Source: Oehlia diaphana (lineage: Eukaryota > Glomeromycota > Glomeromycetes > Glomerales > Glomeraceae). From it: a DNA stretch of 61,873 nt. This document shows, in pieces, positions 12,495-23,863 of this stretch. Where the stretch lies: assembly GCA_003833135.1 (NCBI GenBank), contig QZLH01000495.1:1-61873 (forward strand). Reading direction: 5' to 3'. Every line of letters begins with the position of its first letter. Positions within the stretch are counted from its first letter, which is position 1. The translations under genes were made by a program, and so were the position numbers. The notes beneath the pieces were generated by a model. The model did no database searches, had not been told where the DNA came from, and saw only the letters and a program-made list of their open reading frames with translations.

Positions 12495-12770
12495 TTTTCA
12501 TAAGCTGTAACCCAATTGGCTAAATTATAATTTCAATATAATAATAATAAGTGTTTGCTTTTTTAAATATATCAATAAATTCATTAAAATGTAAAGTATA
12601 TCCTTTTTGCATTTTAGAATTTTTTTCAGCTGAAGTTAGAAGTATACCTAGAAATTTCTTTCTATCAGAAGTACCATCATTTTTTGTAATTTCTATAAGT
12701 TTGCTAGATAACTGTTACATAAAAATTTTCAAACTATTTAACTTAAAAAACATAGTTTGCAATTTATTAA
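12495..12770 (-). pseudogene. protein remnant of unknown family
   Basis: On the minus strand one frame reads QLSSKLIEITKNDGTSDRKK, then FLGILLTSAEKNSKMQKGYT and LHFNEFIDIFKKANTYYYY. The composition is that of a normal protein, unlike the surrounding AT-rich noise. It is closed on both sides by stops (TAA just before QLSS, TAG after EIII), with the frame seeming to continue beyond each. I do not recognise the family. A decayed exon is the best explanation. Confidence 0.4.
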
Positions 12771-13236
12771 TTATTTTTTAATAAAGACTGGTTTCAGATT
12801 AATCCTGTCAAAATGTGTGAACTGTGAAGTAATTATAAAGTCAAACTTTGTCTTTGGCATGCAAAGAAATCAATCAAAAAAATAATTAGCAGATAATTCA
12901 GAACCAAAATATAATACTTATAATCCTCTTTAATTGATATTCTATGGATCCCTATTATACCACCTAATTTACCATATATTTCTTGTTCTAAAACTTTACA
13001 GGCAAAAAATTTACTAAACATATTCACTTACATCCACTCATTCCTATTGGGAACAAAGAATTTTTATTGAGTGAAGATATTTGGTACAGCCGTACAGGTA
13101 ACTTTATCATTGACGTGAAGAATATTTAATCTAATTAACGGCTGACTTTGCATTAATTGTACAATGATCTACACTAGTATTTATAAAGGAGTTTTACTGT
13201 AGATAAGGTATTATGACATACGTGGTATTAAACCAT

Positions 13237-15650
13237 TTAAGTTTTTTGTTCTTTTGTCTTTCTTTTGTCTGGAGTGTTGTCCGGAATTGATATCCAATTG
13301 AACACACAATTACGGTCACTTTCATTGATTATGTGTTCTTTACACATTTTTTCCTTTATAGATTTTCGCTCTACAAGCAGTGCCTATAATTATAAATACT
13401 ACAATAAATAATAGTAAATGAGATACATTTGTATGTCTAACAAATAAATACCTCCAAAAGGACGCCGATTTTTACAATATCCATTAAAAACCAGCGGTCT
13501 GAATATGATGTCGGTACTTTGCATTTAAATATCTCATAAATCCTATAGGTTTTACATCTAATTAAGTCCGTGAGATAAATTGATATAAAGTATTCTAAAA
13601 TATAAAGTTGGTGAGTCTTACAAAAAAACAACAATCAATACTAAATATTAAAGAATCACACCTACTATATCCATGGATTCCGATGGATTTAAGTTTCTTT
13701 GCAGTTGTTATAGAGGATTTACGATATTGTAAGAATTGATAGTTGATATCATCAACTCCATTACGCGCTAATTTGGTCATATCTCCTAAGTAATGGGCTT
13801 CGTCAAATTCCGTTGGACCAAATGATTGTTCGTACAAAATTGTAGCATTTTCATCTTGACAAATAACAGCGTCATTTCTGTCTCCTCTATGTGTTCTTGA
13901 CGGCTTTTGATCTGCATTAATGTTATATATCCTATCCTTGTGAGCTTCGTTCACAATCTCACCACTAAAACCAGAAATAGCATTAGTGTATATGAAAGGA
14001 CACGGAAAAAAAAACTAAAAAAATTACAAACTTACAACGAAACGCCAGATACCAATTCATTAAAAAACATTGAAAACAGGTCAAAAATACGATATATCGT
14101 TTGGCTTGACCAAGTTTTTTCGCTGCCTTTGATTTGAAAACCACCGTAACGATAGTAAAAAATGAAATGCCGACAAACTTCCCTAGTCCATAGGAGTAAT
14201 GGACGTACATCCTTACCAAGTGGTTTCTCTACTTTAGACAAAGTACTTTCAATGTCTCCGCTTAGCAAATCACATAGGTATGCCTTGATATCATTGGGAA
14301 TATCAGTCTTAACAGCAGTGTCGCGAGTTATCATCTCGAACTGACCATCTGCGACCGCTTCTGACAATTTTCTAAACGGTTCACATAAAATAAATATATT
14401 TCGATTTCTCATATCTTCGAAATATTCAGCAACTTTACTCTTTTTTTTTGATGCAACCTATATAACGAATTTTCATTTTATTAGTGGAATATGTAACAGA
14501 TAGAGTTAAATAAAAAACTGCAACATCATTGTCTATTCGTGATCGCTCATAATTTACTACAACATCAGAATTGATTCGTGATTGCCCTTTATCTTGATCG
14601 CCGCCAAATTCACATTTGTCTCCCACAATAATGCTCTGTAGTAGAAAATATCCTTTATACAAGGCACCGCCAAACAATGATTAAAAGGTTCACGACTAAC
14701 CTGACTTTCAACTAACGAATTAAATTTGTTGTGAACGATCACGTTGGTCTCCTGAATTGAACGGTGAACTTGAGTCTATAAAGCGGAAATATAAGTATGA
14801 TCACGATATCAAATAAATTCATTAAATTTTTAATAATTAAAAAAAAATCGTACTGTAACTAAATTCCCCGAATTTGTTGGTATTTCGGATTCATCATTGG
14901 ATAAATTTTCACCTGATTTCGAGAAAGGAAGATTATCTTCGTTATCGTGATCATCGTTACTATTCTGTTTGTATCGCAAAAAAGGTAGTCAGTTAAAACT
15001 TTTAGCCTAGTTACGATAATCTCAATAATAATCATCACCTTATCACTTTTGGTACGTTTTGTTGCTCTTTCATCATCTTCGAAAGAACTCTCCGCGGTCC
15101 GTTTATCCATTTGACTTGTCTCCTTAAGAATTTATAAATAATATAGTTAATATTCGGACTGTTAATTATTGCCTTAAAGAAAGACATTGATTACAAGATA
15201 TTTACCAATTCTTTCGTCAATCTCGTATCTGGGGCAACTTCCCATTTATCATTTAAATTTTCAATCTTCATTGATTCTCTGTATAATAACTTTCTTGACT
15301 CAAACTCGGTCTGAAAGAATCACATGCTTTCAATTCTTGTTTAGCATGTTGTGATTACATTCAAATCATTGACTTGCCTTCTTTTCTATTCTCTCAAACA
15401 AATCCCTAACTTCTCGCCTTTCAGCAGTCTTGTCAAAGGAAGAATAAATGGAGGAAGCTTTATTTCGTGCATGACTCAATATGTTTTGATTATTGCTAAT
15501 TGATTTAACTTTTCTTTTCATATCGTCAAGAATTGATTCTCTATCTTCAAAATTTATAGCAGCATTTTCTGATATGAACTGAAGACAAGCAATTATCGAC
15601 CATTCTTTATATGATTTCGTTTTGAAGAAGGAGGAGATGACCTTCAAGTA
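13237..15650 (-). CDS. multi-exon protein of unknown function, Glomeromycotina-type expanded family
   Basis: Eleven exons join in one frame: 15378-15650 (5' end uncertain), 15206-15310, 15039-15122, 14854-14964, 14701-14775, 14558-14635, 14036-14457, 13666-13964, 13452-13594 and 13237-13383, the stop being TAA at 13237; an upstream first exon is probably missing. The N-terminal part includes SYKEWSIIACLQF and ERREVRDLFERIEKK. A charged middle carries RATKRTKSDK and VASKKKSKVAEYF, nuclear-localisation-like. The conserved-looking core includes EAVADGQFEMITRDTAV, HRGDRNDAVICQDENATILY, FGPTEFDEAHYLGDMTKLAR, KVPTSYSDRWFL and a basic tail, RKTKEQKT. The intron 15311-15377 has a GC donor (AAG|GCAAGT). 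I believe it belongs to a large Rhizophagus family without assigned function; no catalytic motif is certain. It looks intact except for the unresolved 5' end, which abuts a tandem duplication. Confidence 0.7.
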
Positions 15651-15740
15651 CAAGGAAAAAGAAAAAGATTAGTGTGCGAGCTTATATATTTAAAAGAGTT
15701 AGTCTAGTATTAGAATATCGACAAGATGATATTCTGATCA

Positions 15741-16031
15741 AGAACCCGCTAACGTGGTATACACTGGAGGAATACAGCAGGTGCTGATACGTCCAGGTAG
15801 GTCGCTAAGGAGGTTCTTTCCAAACATCGGCCATATGTGGTCCTCGAGATACAGAGGGCATATGGGCGTAGGATATTATCGAGTCCGGCTTTCTGGTAAA
15901 GAACCCGCTAACGTGGTATACACTGGAGGAATACAGCAGGTGCTGATACGTCCAGGTAGGTCGCTAAGGAGTGTCTTTCCAAACATCGGCCATATGTGGT
16001 TCTCGAGAAACAGAGGGCATATGGGCGTAGG
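15741..16031. repeat. 159-bp tandem duplication
   Basis: A unit starting AGAACCCGCTAACGTGGTAT at 15741 recurs at 15900, a period of 159 bp. The copies differ by few substitutions until about 16031. GC content is well above the neighbourhood. Because 159 is a multiple of three, a plus-strand frame (15754-16095) runs through both copies as a repeated 53-residue peptide with VYTGGIQQVLIRPGRSLR and PNIGHMW. The minus strand is also open across part of it. I do not recognise it as a gene. Confidence 0.75.
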
Positions 16032-16099
16032 AGCCGTAGGATCGCTTGATGTAGTAATAGAAAATTTACATTTACCTGGTATATGTTTGACATAGTAAC

Positions 16100-16490
16100 T
16101 CTTTTAACTCTTTTAAGACAAAAGGCAGGTATCCAGGTATCTGTCGCGTAAAGATGCTATAAATTTTTTAGATAGAGGCGCGTGTCACTGTGTCACAAGC
16201 CCACGTGCAGTGAACCGTGTGGCGTAATAGTGGAACTACCCCTAACGCACCGGCAAAATTTTGCACACAGGGCCGCATTACGGCGTTATGCACTAACACG
16301 TTAAACAGTGACGAATAATGGCGTGACTAATAAAGTTTTTACTCACTCTAAACAGTGAAAACTCGGCCGGGGAGTGACGATGTGATGAATTGAAATTGAT
16401 CATGTGACCGTGCAAAAAATTGCCAGTGGTATGTCAAGTGATAATTTATGGCGCAGTACTTCGTAATGACGGTAAATCTAACCATTTAAC
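16100..16490. other. GC-richer non-coding island
   Basis: This segment is much richer in G and C than its surroundings, with several near-palindromic words (GCCCACGTGCAG, GCAAAATTTTGC) and TGTCAC/GTGAC repeats. No open frame is convincing. It may be a decayed transposon or a regulatory segment; no terminal repeats could be paired with confidence. Confidence 0.3.
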
Positions 16491-17329
16491 GTGAATTATC
16501 AGGGAAAATTATTACATATGATGGGGGAATAGATTTAATCCGGGCTATTTTTTCTTTATCTAAGCTTATATATCTTTTCGCAAAGAGCCGGAATTCCAAG
16601 AAAACTGGCGTAATTATATAATTATATTTTTATCATTGACTACTACGCTAACTACATATATAACCTTTTAAAAAACTTCAAAATCTACGCAATAACTTAT
16701 GGAAATTTTACTAATATGGTTACATAGTTACATTCGGGGTCCTCAATACTTAAAATAGCAATTTTTGGTAGAATTCTTCTAGTATAAGAATAAATTAACT
16801 TTTTTGTTTAATTTTAATATTTCTTATAAAATATTACTTATTTTACAGTTTTCTAACTATCTTCAAACATTTTATTCCAAAATGCTTACTTCAAAAAATG
16901 TATATATTAATAACCAATTATTAATGATTAATTGGTGAATTTATCAACAACCAAATTATCAATCAATTAATCAGTCACTAATTTTTAGGACAATTAAATT
17001 CCCTACTCTCAACTGTCTTCTTTTACCTCACACCTCAGCAAAACAATAGGGTTAACACTTTAACAGAAGAAAAATATCTACAACAAAACAGTTAATTAAG
17101 GACCATGATTAGAGAAAAGTAACCATCCTTATTTGAAAAGGTTCCTCTTACTGACTTTATGCTCTGCAAGATCGATACGATAAGCAAATTAGTGGATATA
17201 ATCTTGGGAAAGGCCAAAACGGACAGTAGCTTCATATGAGTTTATTTCTGGGCATTTTCCCCAGCAATTCATAATGATAAAATTCTTATTATTGTAGACA
17301 TTTGAATACTCCCTCCAGACTTAAAGGAT

Positions 17330-17690
17330 GGTGCAGCAATTGATTGATCAAATCCGCAATATTGCGGATTTTGGAGTTGAATTGCGGTTAGTGATCCGCA
17401 AATCCACGATCAGTTCTACTAGTTTACCGAACCGATTTAATAAAAAAAGACGTTGTGAACCGTTTTTTTAAAGTAATTTTAATTGAAAAAAACGTTTTTT
17501 AATGTTAATAATAAGTAATTTAATTTTAAAAAAACGTTTTCGTACGTTGCTTTAATAAATAACATTGCGAAGACATTTATTATTAGCGAACATTGCAAAT
17601 AATCCGCAATTCCGCAAATGAATTGCGTTACTTTGCGGAATTGCGGATTATTTAGATTTAAAAATCCGCAATGTTCCGCAATACCCTACC
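17330..17690. mobile_element. foldback element with CCGCAAT/ATTGCGG repeats (hAT-like MITE)
   Basis: Both ends are dense in AATCCGCAAT and its complement: AAATCCGCAATATTGCGGATTT on the left, and CGGAATTGCGGATTATTTAG then AATCCGCAATGTTCCGCAATA on the right. The arms can pair over more than 40 bases with interruptions. Similar subterminal repeats of short GC-containing words are typical of hAT elements, but I could not fix an 8-bp duplication here (CCTCCAG occurs near both ends). Confidence 0.55.
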
Positions 17691-18092
17691 TCCAGTAGTT
17701 AGAAATTATTTATTAACATCATGTAATACGATTTATTCACAATTTTTTATGTATTAGTTGTTTTTTTGTTTCAAGTATCGATATATTAGGAATAAGCCGT
17801 AGTAAGGCCATTGAAATTAAACAATTTTGGGCGGTATAGGTTACATACCGTTTGTATCATGTGATTGACCATATTCTTGCTAACCTTATTTATACTTATT
17901 TTTATAATTCCGACCAAAATTTTACCTTAGTAATTAGTGGTAACATCATTTGATTGGACCGCGTGATCTTTATTTTTCAACGTGCTGGTATTTGAACAAG
18001 GGTCTTTTAATTGAATTGTTAAACTTGAAACAAACCATTTCAAATTGTTTCTAGTTCATACCGCAAAAAAAAAAATTAAAAGTATAATTATA

Positions 18093-19057
18093 ATGCGAAA
18101 AAATATAACGTTAATACTTATTTTCACCATTGCAATCTTCAGCAATTTCACTTTTGCTACGGCGCCTTTAAAATGTAGAGGAAATAAATTGTTTGATGCT
18201 TTTCGGGGTGAAAAAAGTTTTACTGCTAAAATATCTTCAAGTAACTCAACTTTAGAAGAAAGGGCTATTTGTCCAGCGGGAACTTTTGGATGTCCAGGGA
18301 CCGATAAATGTTGCGAAACAATGTGCTTCTACTTGTGGTAACAGTCATTGTTGTTCGCCAAGCACTACTTGTTGTGGAATTATTTGTTGTAAGTTAGGCC
18401 AAGTTTGTCAACAAAATCGTGTGTGGAGGAATTCATACCGACATCAAAACCATAAACAACAAAACCGCCAATACCAAAACCAACAACAGTATCAGATGAC
18501 TGTTCTGGATTAACTAAAGAATCCAAGACTTCGACTTATCGAAACAAGACCGCAAAAGCCGATGGTAATACCTTTGTTTATGTACTTGATACCATAACAG
18601 GGAAAATGAAGAAAGATTTATTAGAAAATATCAGAACACCAGCTAGTAAACCTGAATATATAGTTAGCAATGACTTTGAAGCTGACCATGTTTTGTAGCA
18701 CAAATTCTCCCAAATTACTTTAAAACTTTGGGACAAGTTGGTCAAACAATATGCAAATATATATTTGACAATCCAAGTGTTCTTAAGGAACTTAAAGGTA
18801 TCATTAATGATGAAATCAACATGCGATTTCTTTCTAAAGAAATTAACAACGGCAAAGGAAGTATATTTTCTGGTCGAAACTCAAAATTCCGCGATGCAGT
18901 AAGAGAATATCTAACGATGGATGATGCTTTTGAAGCATATTCCAAGACTTGGCGTAAGACTGCAAATGAAGCACTTAAGGTCAGGATTAAAGTGCGTAGG
19001 AATGCAAATGAAGTGCATATGGTCACAAATGAAGCACGTGCTACAAATGAGGCATAA
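18093..19057 (+). pseudogene. secreted cysteine-rich protein with C-terminal ADHVL domain, broken
   Basis: The ATG at 18093 opens a signal peptide (MRKNITLILIFTIAIFSNF). The mature part has CPAGTFGCPGTDKCC, then, one frame over, CASTCGNSHCCSPSTTCC and IICCKLGQVCQQNR. A third frame follows with a Thr/Pro linker (TTKPPIPKPTTVSDDC) and NTFVYVLDTITGKMKKDLL up to SNDFEADHVL and TAG (about 18697). A fourth frame continues AQILPNYFKTLGQVGQTIC, SIFSGRNSKFRDAVREYLTM and a degenerate NEA-rich end at 19057. At least three frameshifts and two stops (TAA near 18455, TAG near 18697) break what reads as one secreted protein. The double-Cys pattern is typical of fungal secreted cysteine-rich proteins. The DFEADHVLE-like block recalls C-terminal domains of some fungal secreted proteins; its function is not known to me. 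Confidence 0.65.
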
Positions 19058-19369
19058 ATTCTTTTGAAAATTAATCACGCTCTTTATATGAAGACTTGAC
19101 GAATAGGAAATTGCCTCCAAACAAATCTCTTAACTACCTTATCATTACCGTACCTTCCTGTGATGACTTTAAGTCTTATATTCTTTAGTTCACAAACAAT
19201 ACTTAAACTTTTCAAATAGTAAATTATTTTTTTAAAGCCTTTAAAAAAAAGATACTATACTGTTACGCAAATTTTGATATTTAGTTGCTATTTAATTTTA
19301 CAAATAGAATTGACTCAGAGATCTATTATTATAAAAAAAATGAAAATGCCACCCTCTTCTACAGTTAGT

Positions 19370-19850
19370 GTTTTTTTCGCGTGTGCGTGAATTTTCTAAA
19401 GACTTTTTACTGATAATTGGAAACTAATGTGTCGTTTTTGTGATCATAGTATCAATTTTCATACAAAAAATACAACTACTGTTCGTATAGGTTCTAAAAC
19501 TGAGTAAAACATATTCGTAATAAAAAAAAGAGCAAACCAATAATTCAAATGCATCCGAAAAAAAATATATTATATACAATTTAGTGAATGCATTTGTAGC
19601 GGCTGATATTCCATTAGAAAAAGTGGATAAACTTCAAAATTGGTTGCATGAACATATTGAACATTGTAATGAAGGAGGGTTCAGATACTTTGCGCCGTGA
19701 ATATTTACCAAAATTATTTAAAATCATATTAATCAACTTAAAGAATATTTTTGTGGCAAGCTTAATTTAGATGAAACTCCAGATAGTAGAGCACAGAGTG
19801 TAACCGGCGACTACAAAATAATATCAAATATTCCTTAATTTTAACTCTTA
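19370..19850 (+). pseudogene. hAT-type transposase remnant (BED finger, DUF4371-like)
   Basis: Across shifting frames: DNWKLMCRFCDHSINFHTKN (a Cys-x2-Cys BED-like finger start), a basic segment, then NAFVAADIPLEKVDKLQNWL, SDTLRREYLPKLF, NHINQLKEYFCGKLNL and DETPDSRAQS. The last motif resembles the conserved Asp-Glu-Thr-x-Asp-x-Arg region near the first catalytic Asp of hAT transposases and their domesticated zinc-finger relatives. Stops and at least two frameshifts make it inactive, and the C-terminal dimerisation domain is absent. Confidence 0.6.
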
Positions 19851-21020
19851 CCATTTAAGGGATAATGATATTAATTAGTTAATAAATAAAAGGTAATATA
19901 AATTAAATTATAAAAATTTTTTAAAATTTAATAAAAAAATAATTATTATAATTTATAATATAAAATTAAAGAAAAGGGAAATTTAGAAATTTCACTTTTT
20001 TTTGAATTTTCTTTTTTTTCACAGGACAATATTGAGATATACGTTACAACATACTATGAAGTGTCGGTTGTACATGGCAGAAAATATTTTTAAATTCAGA
20101 TTTTTTAAGAATAAAGATATTAAACAAACAAGTTAAACAATCTAATTATTGATTTAATAATTCTTAATTGTTTATTAAATTTTAAAAATAAAACAAGTTT
20201 AGGGATGACCCAGGCAAAAAAAAGTTGCCAATTGTTTTATTGGAAGAAATTAGCTAATATTTTTTAAATTATTCGTCGTCCAGTTTTATTGATACATTTT
20301 TGCACAATTGCTGAAGCCATAATTTTTGATCTAAAATTCCAGCTACGCCTGGTACGAAGGGAATCCAAATAATATTAATAGTCAATATTGTGCATGATTC
20401 CCGATCCGTAGAGACTAGAGAACAAAAGTGATCCGCAGTATTATTATGGATCTTTGAATTTATATCCAATAAAAAATCCACTCAGAAAATAAGAAGGTCC
20501 AGGTCATTCTGTTTATGTGAGAGAAATCCTTCGGGGAAGGAAATATTATTTATTGTTCAACTAAAACGTTTGTGGATTTGGATGTATCATGAAAATCTAA
20601 GATGATTTGACGATTTTGACGATTTGACCATTCAAGGCAACAGGGTTTCGAGTTTTCATTTTGCGGCAAATGTGATACAAAAGTCGAGCTGTTTAGAAAG
20701 CTATTGTTATAAGGGGAACGTGAAATTACGAATTAGTGGGTGCACACATGATTTGCCTATTTTGATTAGAATAATACATTAACCCTTTTTTACCTTAATA
20801 TTTATTTGGTTAAAATCATGGCTGATATACATTATGTTATGGCCAAAGTTCCAGATTTTGTTGATCTTTTTCCCCTAGTAAAATTCATTGAGCCCGGCAA
20901 TATTTTTTTTTTTTTAAAAAAAACAATGGATTTATTCAATATGCCATACAGTACAGTAGTAACGTACACGTAGCATTGAATCAATCAATTAATTTATTCT
21001 AGTTTTTCCTGTACAATTTT
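19851..21020. other. intergenic, no gene recognised
   Basis: Mostly AT-rich with a moderately balanced patch at 20270-20760. A 70-codon minus-strand frame (20269-20481) has no recognisable motif and no supporting exon. Poly-T and poly-A runs occur at 20909-20920. Confidence 0.4.
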
Positions 21021-21023
21021 ACA

Positions 21024-21031
21024 TATAAAAG
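21024..21031 (+). promoter_or_regulatory. TATA box of the MFS gene
   Basis: TATAAAAG lies about 67 bp upstream of the ATG at 21098, a usual distance for a fungal TATA element. Confidence 0.45.
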
Positions 21032-21097
21032 CACATAAATTCAGATGCGTTCCGTTAAAAATCTTTGATTAATTATTACTTTCAAATCACTAAGAAA

Positions 21098-22912
21098 ATG
21101 GATAATTCGATTTATATAAACGCAAAAAATAATCAATCGGATACAACGATAGCATCACATAATGATACAAAGCAAAATCAATCGCAAAAAAGAAAAGAGA
21201 TCGAAGATATATTAAATATAAACAACACACAAGAAAAATCAATTCGTTCAGAAAATGATGATAAACCTTCAATTTCAATTCACATAAATACACAAGATTT
21301 TGATAAAAGATCTGCAACAACAACGATCGTTGATAATAAAAATTCAAACTATTGGTCAAAGTATCTTATTCTTACTTTAATTTCTGTCGGTTCTATGCTT
21401 ATGCCCATATCATGCACGATTACTTATTCAGCAGCTGAGGAAATTCGAGCAGAATTTGATGTTAACGATATGATTAATGGATTACCATTCGCTTGCTTCC
21501 TCATTTCCTTTGGTATCTTTGTAAGTATTTTAAGATTTCTGCTCGAAGGTCTGAATTCATAAAATTAATTTCTCTTCACATGGCAACTTTAATAATATAG
21601 CCATTAATTTGGGCGTCGTACTCTGACAAGCATCAAACGAGAAAACAAGTATACGTTGCTGGCTTAGTTTTACTAATAATAGCGAGTATTATATGTGCTA
21701 TTTCAAAGAATATTTGGGTTTATATCGTAATGCGTGCACTTCAAGCTTGTGGTGTAGCGGTAGTGATATGTATTGGTGGTGGTATTATATGTGACATTTT
21801 CACTGATCATGGTAATTTATAAATACTTACATTTTAACAAATATTCATTTATTCACGTTTTGTTGGTTAATTCTTAATTCTTTTTTTTTTTTTTCTTAGA
21901 ACGAGGCCAAGCGTATGGTATCTTTTCATTTGGAAGAGAAACAGGAGGACTTATTGGACCGGTTATTGGCGGTTTAATTACGAGTTCATTAGGATGGAGA
22001 TTTAATTTTTGGTTTATAACAATTTTAAGTGGAATTTTTATGCTCTTAACAATATTTTTTCTTCCTGAAACATTTCCTCAACCTCTGTCCAAATTTCTTC
22101 CAAATATTACTTTCTCTTCAACCGGTAATCGTTCTGTAACATCGATCAATTGTTCGGATTCAACCTATCGAGCAAATTCAACTCCATCAATAATAGCTGT
22201 ATCCATGAAAGCAGCATCCATCGTATCTACAATTAAAACCAAACAATTTAATCCAATGGCACCTTTAACTCTTTTAATTTATCCTAACGTTGCACTATTA
22301 TGTTTCAGCAAAATTATAATGACAATAACGAATTATATTCAAAATTTATTAATCGGTGATTTATTATCAAAATCTTATGGATTAAATTCATCATCCGTCG
22401 GATTAATTTATCTAGTACCAGGTTTAGGATGTATGGTTGGTAGTGTGATAGGTGGTAAATATCAAGATTGGGTTATGGAAAGATATAAAAGAAAAAATAA
22501 TATACCATCCGAACTAAATTTTCCTGAAATTAGAATTAAAAGTTGTTGGATAAGTATAATATTAGTACCAATATGTTATTTACTTAATGGTTTAACTTTA
22601 GAAAAAAATTTTGCTATTTATTGGATTTTAATTTCTTTATTCGTTGGATCTTTTGCTATTATAACGATTTTCAACTTGATTTCAACTTACTTAGTCGATG
22701 CTTATCCGGAAAAGAGTGCCTCAGCTATCGCTGTATCTGATTGTTTATGTTATATTATTAGTGGTATAATAATTGTTTTCGTTTCTTCCGAAAAGGATAC
22801 TCTTAATCATTTAACTTTATTATCATCTATGGCCGGTGTAAGTGCTTTATCTGGTTTAATTTTAATTATCGTAGAAATTAAAGGAGAATCTTGGAGAAAT
22901 AGATATAATTAA
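21098..22912 (+). CDS. MFS transporter, DHA1-like (12 TM)
   Basis: Three exons, 21098-21520, 21601-21811 and 21900-22912, give 548 aa. The start is the ATG of MDNSIYINAKNNQ; an upstream in-frame TTG is not needed. A hydrophilic N-terminus of about 85 residues precedes the first helix (LILTLISVGSMLMPIS). The loop between TM2 and TM3 has the SYSDKHQTRKQ version of MFS motif A. YGIFSFGRETGGLIGPVIGG is the motif C-like stretch of drug:H+ antiporters in TM5, followed by GWRFNFWF and FLPET, standard for fungal DHA1 transporters. A central cytosolic loop of about 70 residues separates the two halves; WFII-type C-half helices follow up to the end. It probably exports or takes up small organic solutes at the plasma membrane; the substrate cannot be read from sequence. 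Confidence 0.88.
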
Positions 22913-23863
22913 TAGAAAGTAGAATAAAATAGAATTAATTTAATAATAATAATAAAATAATTTCCCACTCCTATTCCAAAAATAATTTGAAATTCTAGAA
23001 CCTGATCATATTCCAAACTAACCGAGTTGATTAGCAATCAACACCACTTTTATAATAAAGATCTTTTATTAATTAAGAAAACAAATGATTTATATATTCA
23101 AATATTTTATAAGTTACATAATATTTATTGTTCTTTAACATTCAAAAGATAATCAATGTGTTAATTGATAATGATCATCCAATAATAATTTACGTGAACG
23201 AACTAATTGATTATCGTGATATCTCTTGATATCTTTCAAGAATATTTTCGTTCAACTTGTTGATACGCATAATTTAAATTGAAACGTTAGACTTTTCATA
23301 CACTAAAAAGGATCCGATCTCGTGAAAAAGCTTGTTTGAATCCCCTTGGAAAAGTTGATTAAACCAAATATGGATTAAATTTTTTATGATTTCCCATACC
23401 GTTCCCACTCGAAAACTCGACTGCTGCATACTTTAAATTGAAATATTGAATCTTTTTTAATCTATCTATAAACATGATAATTATTCAAAACTAGAAATTC
23501 CTTTGCCAGGTATGCACATGTTAAAATATCTGACCTGGTAAGCTGTCAACAATGTTTATTCATTAAGATTTAAACATAAAAAAGAATTATTCACGGATTT
23601 TTATCCAAGATAATTCTTTCCCCACTTTTTTGAATTTTTATTCTTGAAACGCGAGGAACAGAACAGAACAGAACAAAACAAAGGAAAACCGCTAATAAGT
23701 AACTATATTCAAAGGTAACTATAAATTCACGCGGTAGAAAGGAAGTTGCTTCAACATAAAAACCAATGAAAAAGAGCCATGAATTTTTTTTTTTTAAAAA
23801 AAAAGATAAAACTGCGCCAACTTACGATTTTTTTTTTAACGCGTATAATACAGATTTATAGAT
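22913..23863. other. intergenic between MFS and pRiA4b-like gene
   Basis: AT-rich, without a gene. A short GAACA pentanucleotide run sits near 23655-23675. A poly-T/poly-A pair at 23788-23805 could form a hairpin. Confidence 0.5.

Noticed and set aside
20269..20481. 70-codon minus-strand frame
   Set aside because: Normal-looking composition but no motif, no splice-linked exon and no proper neighbour; not enough to call a gene.
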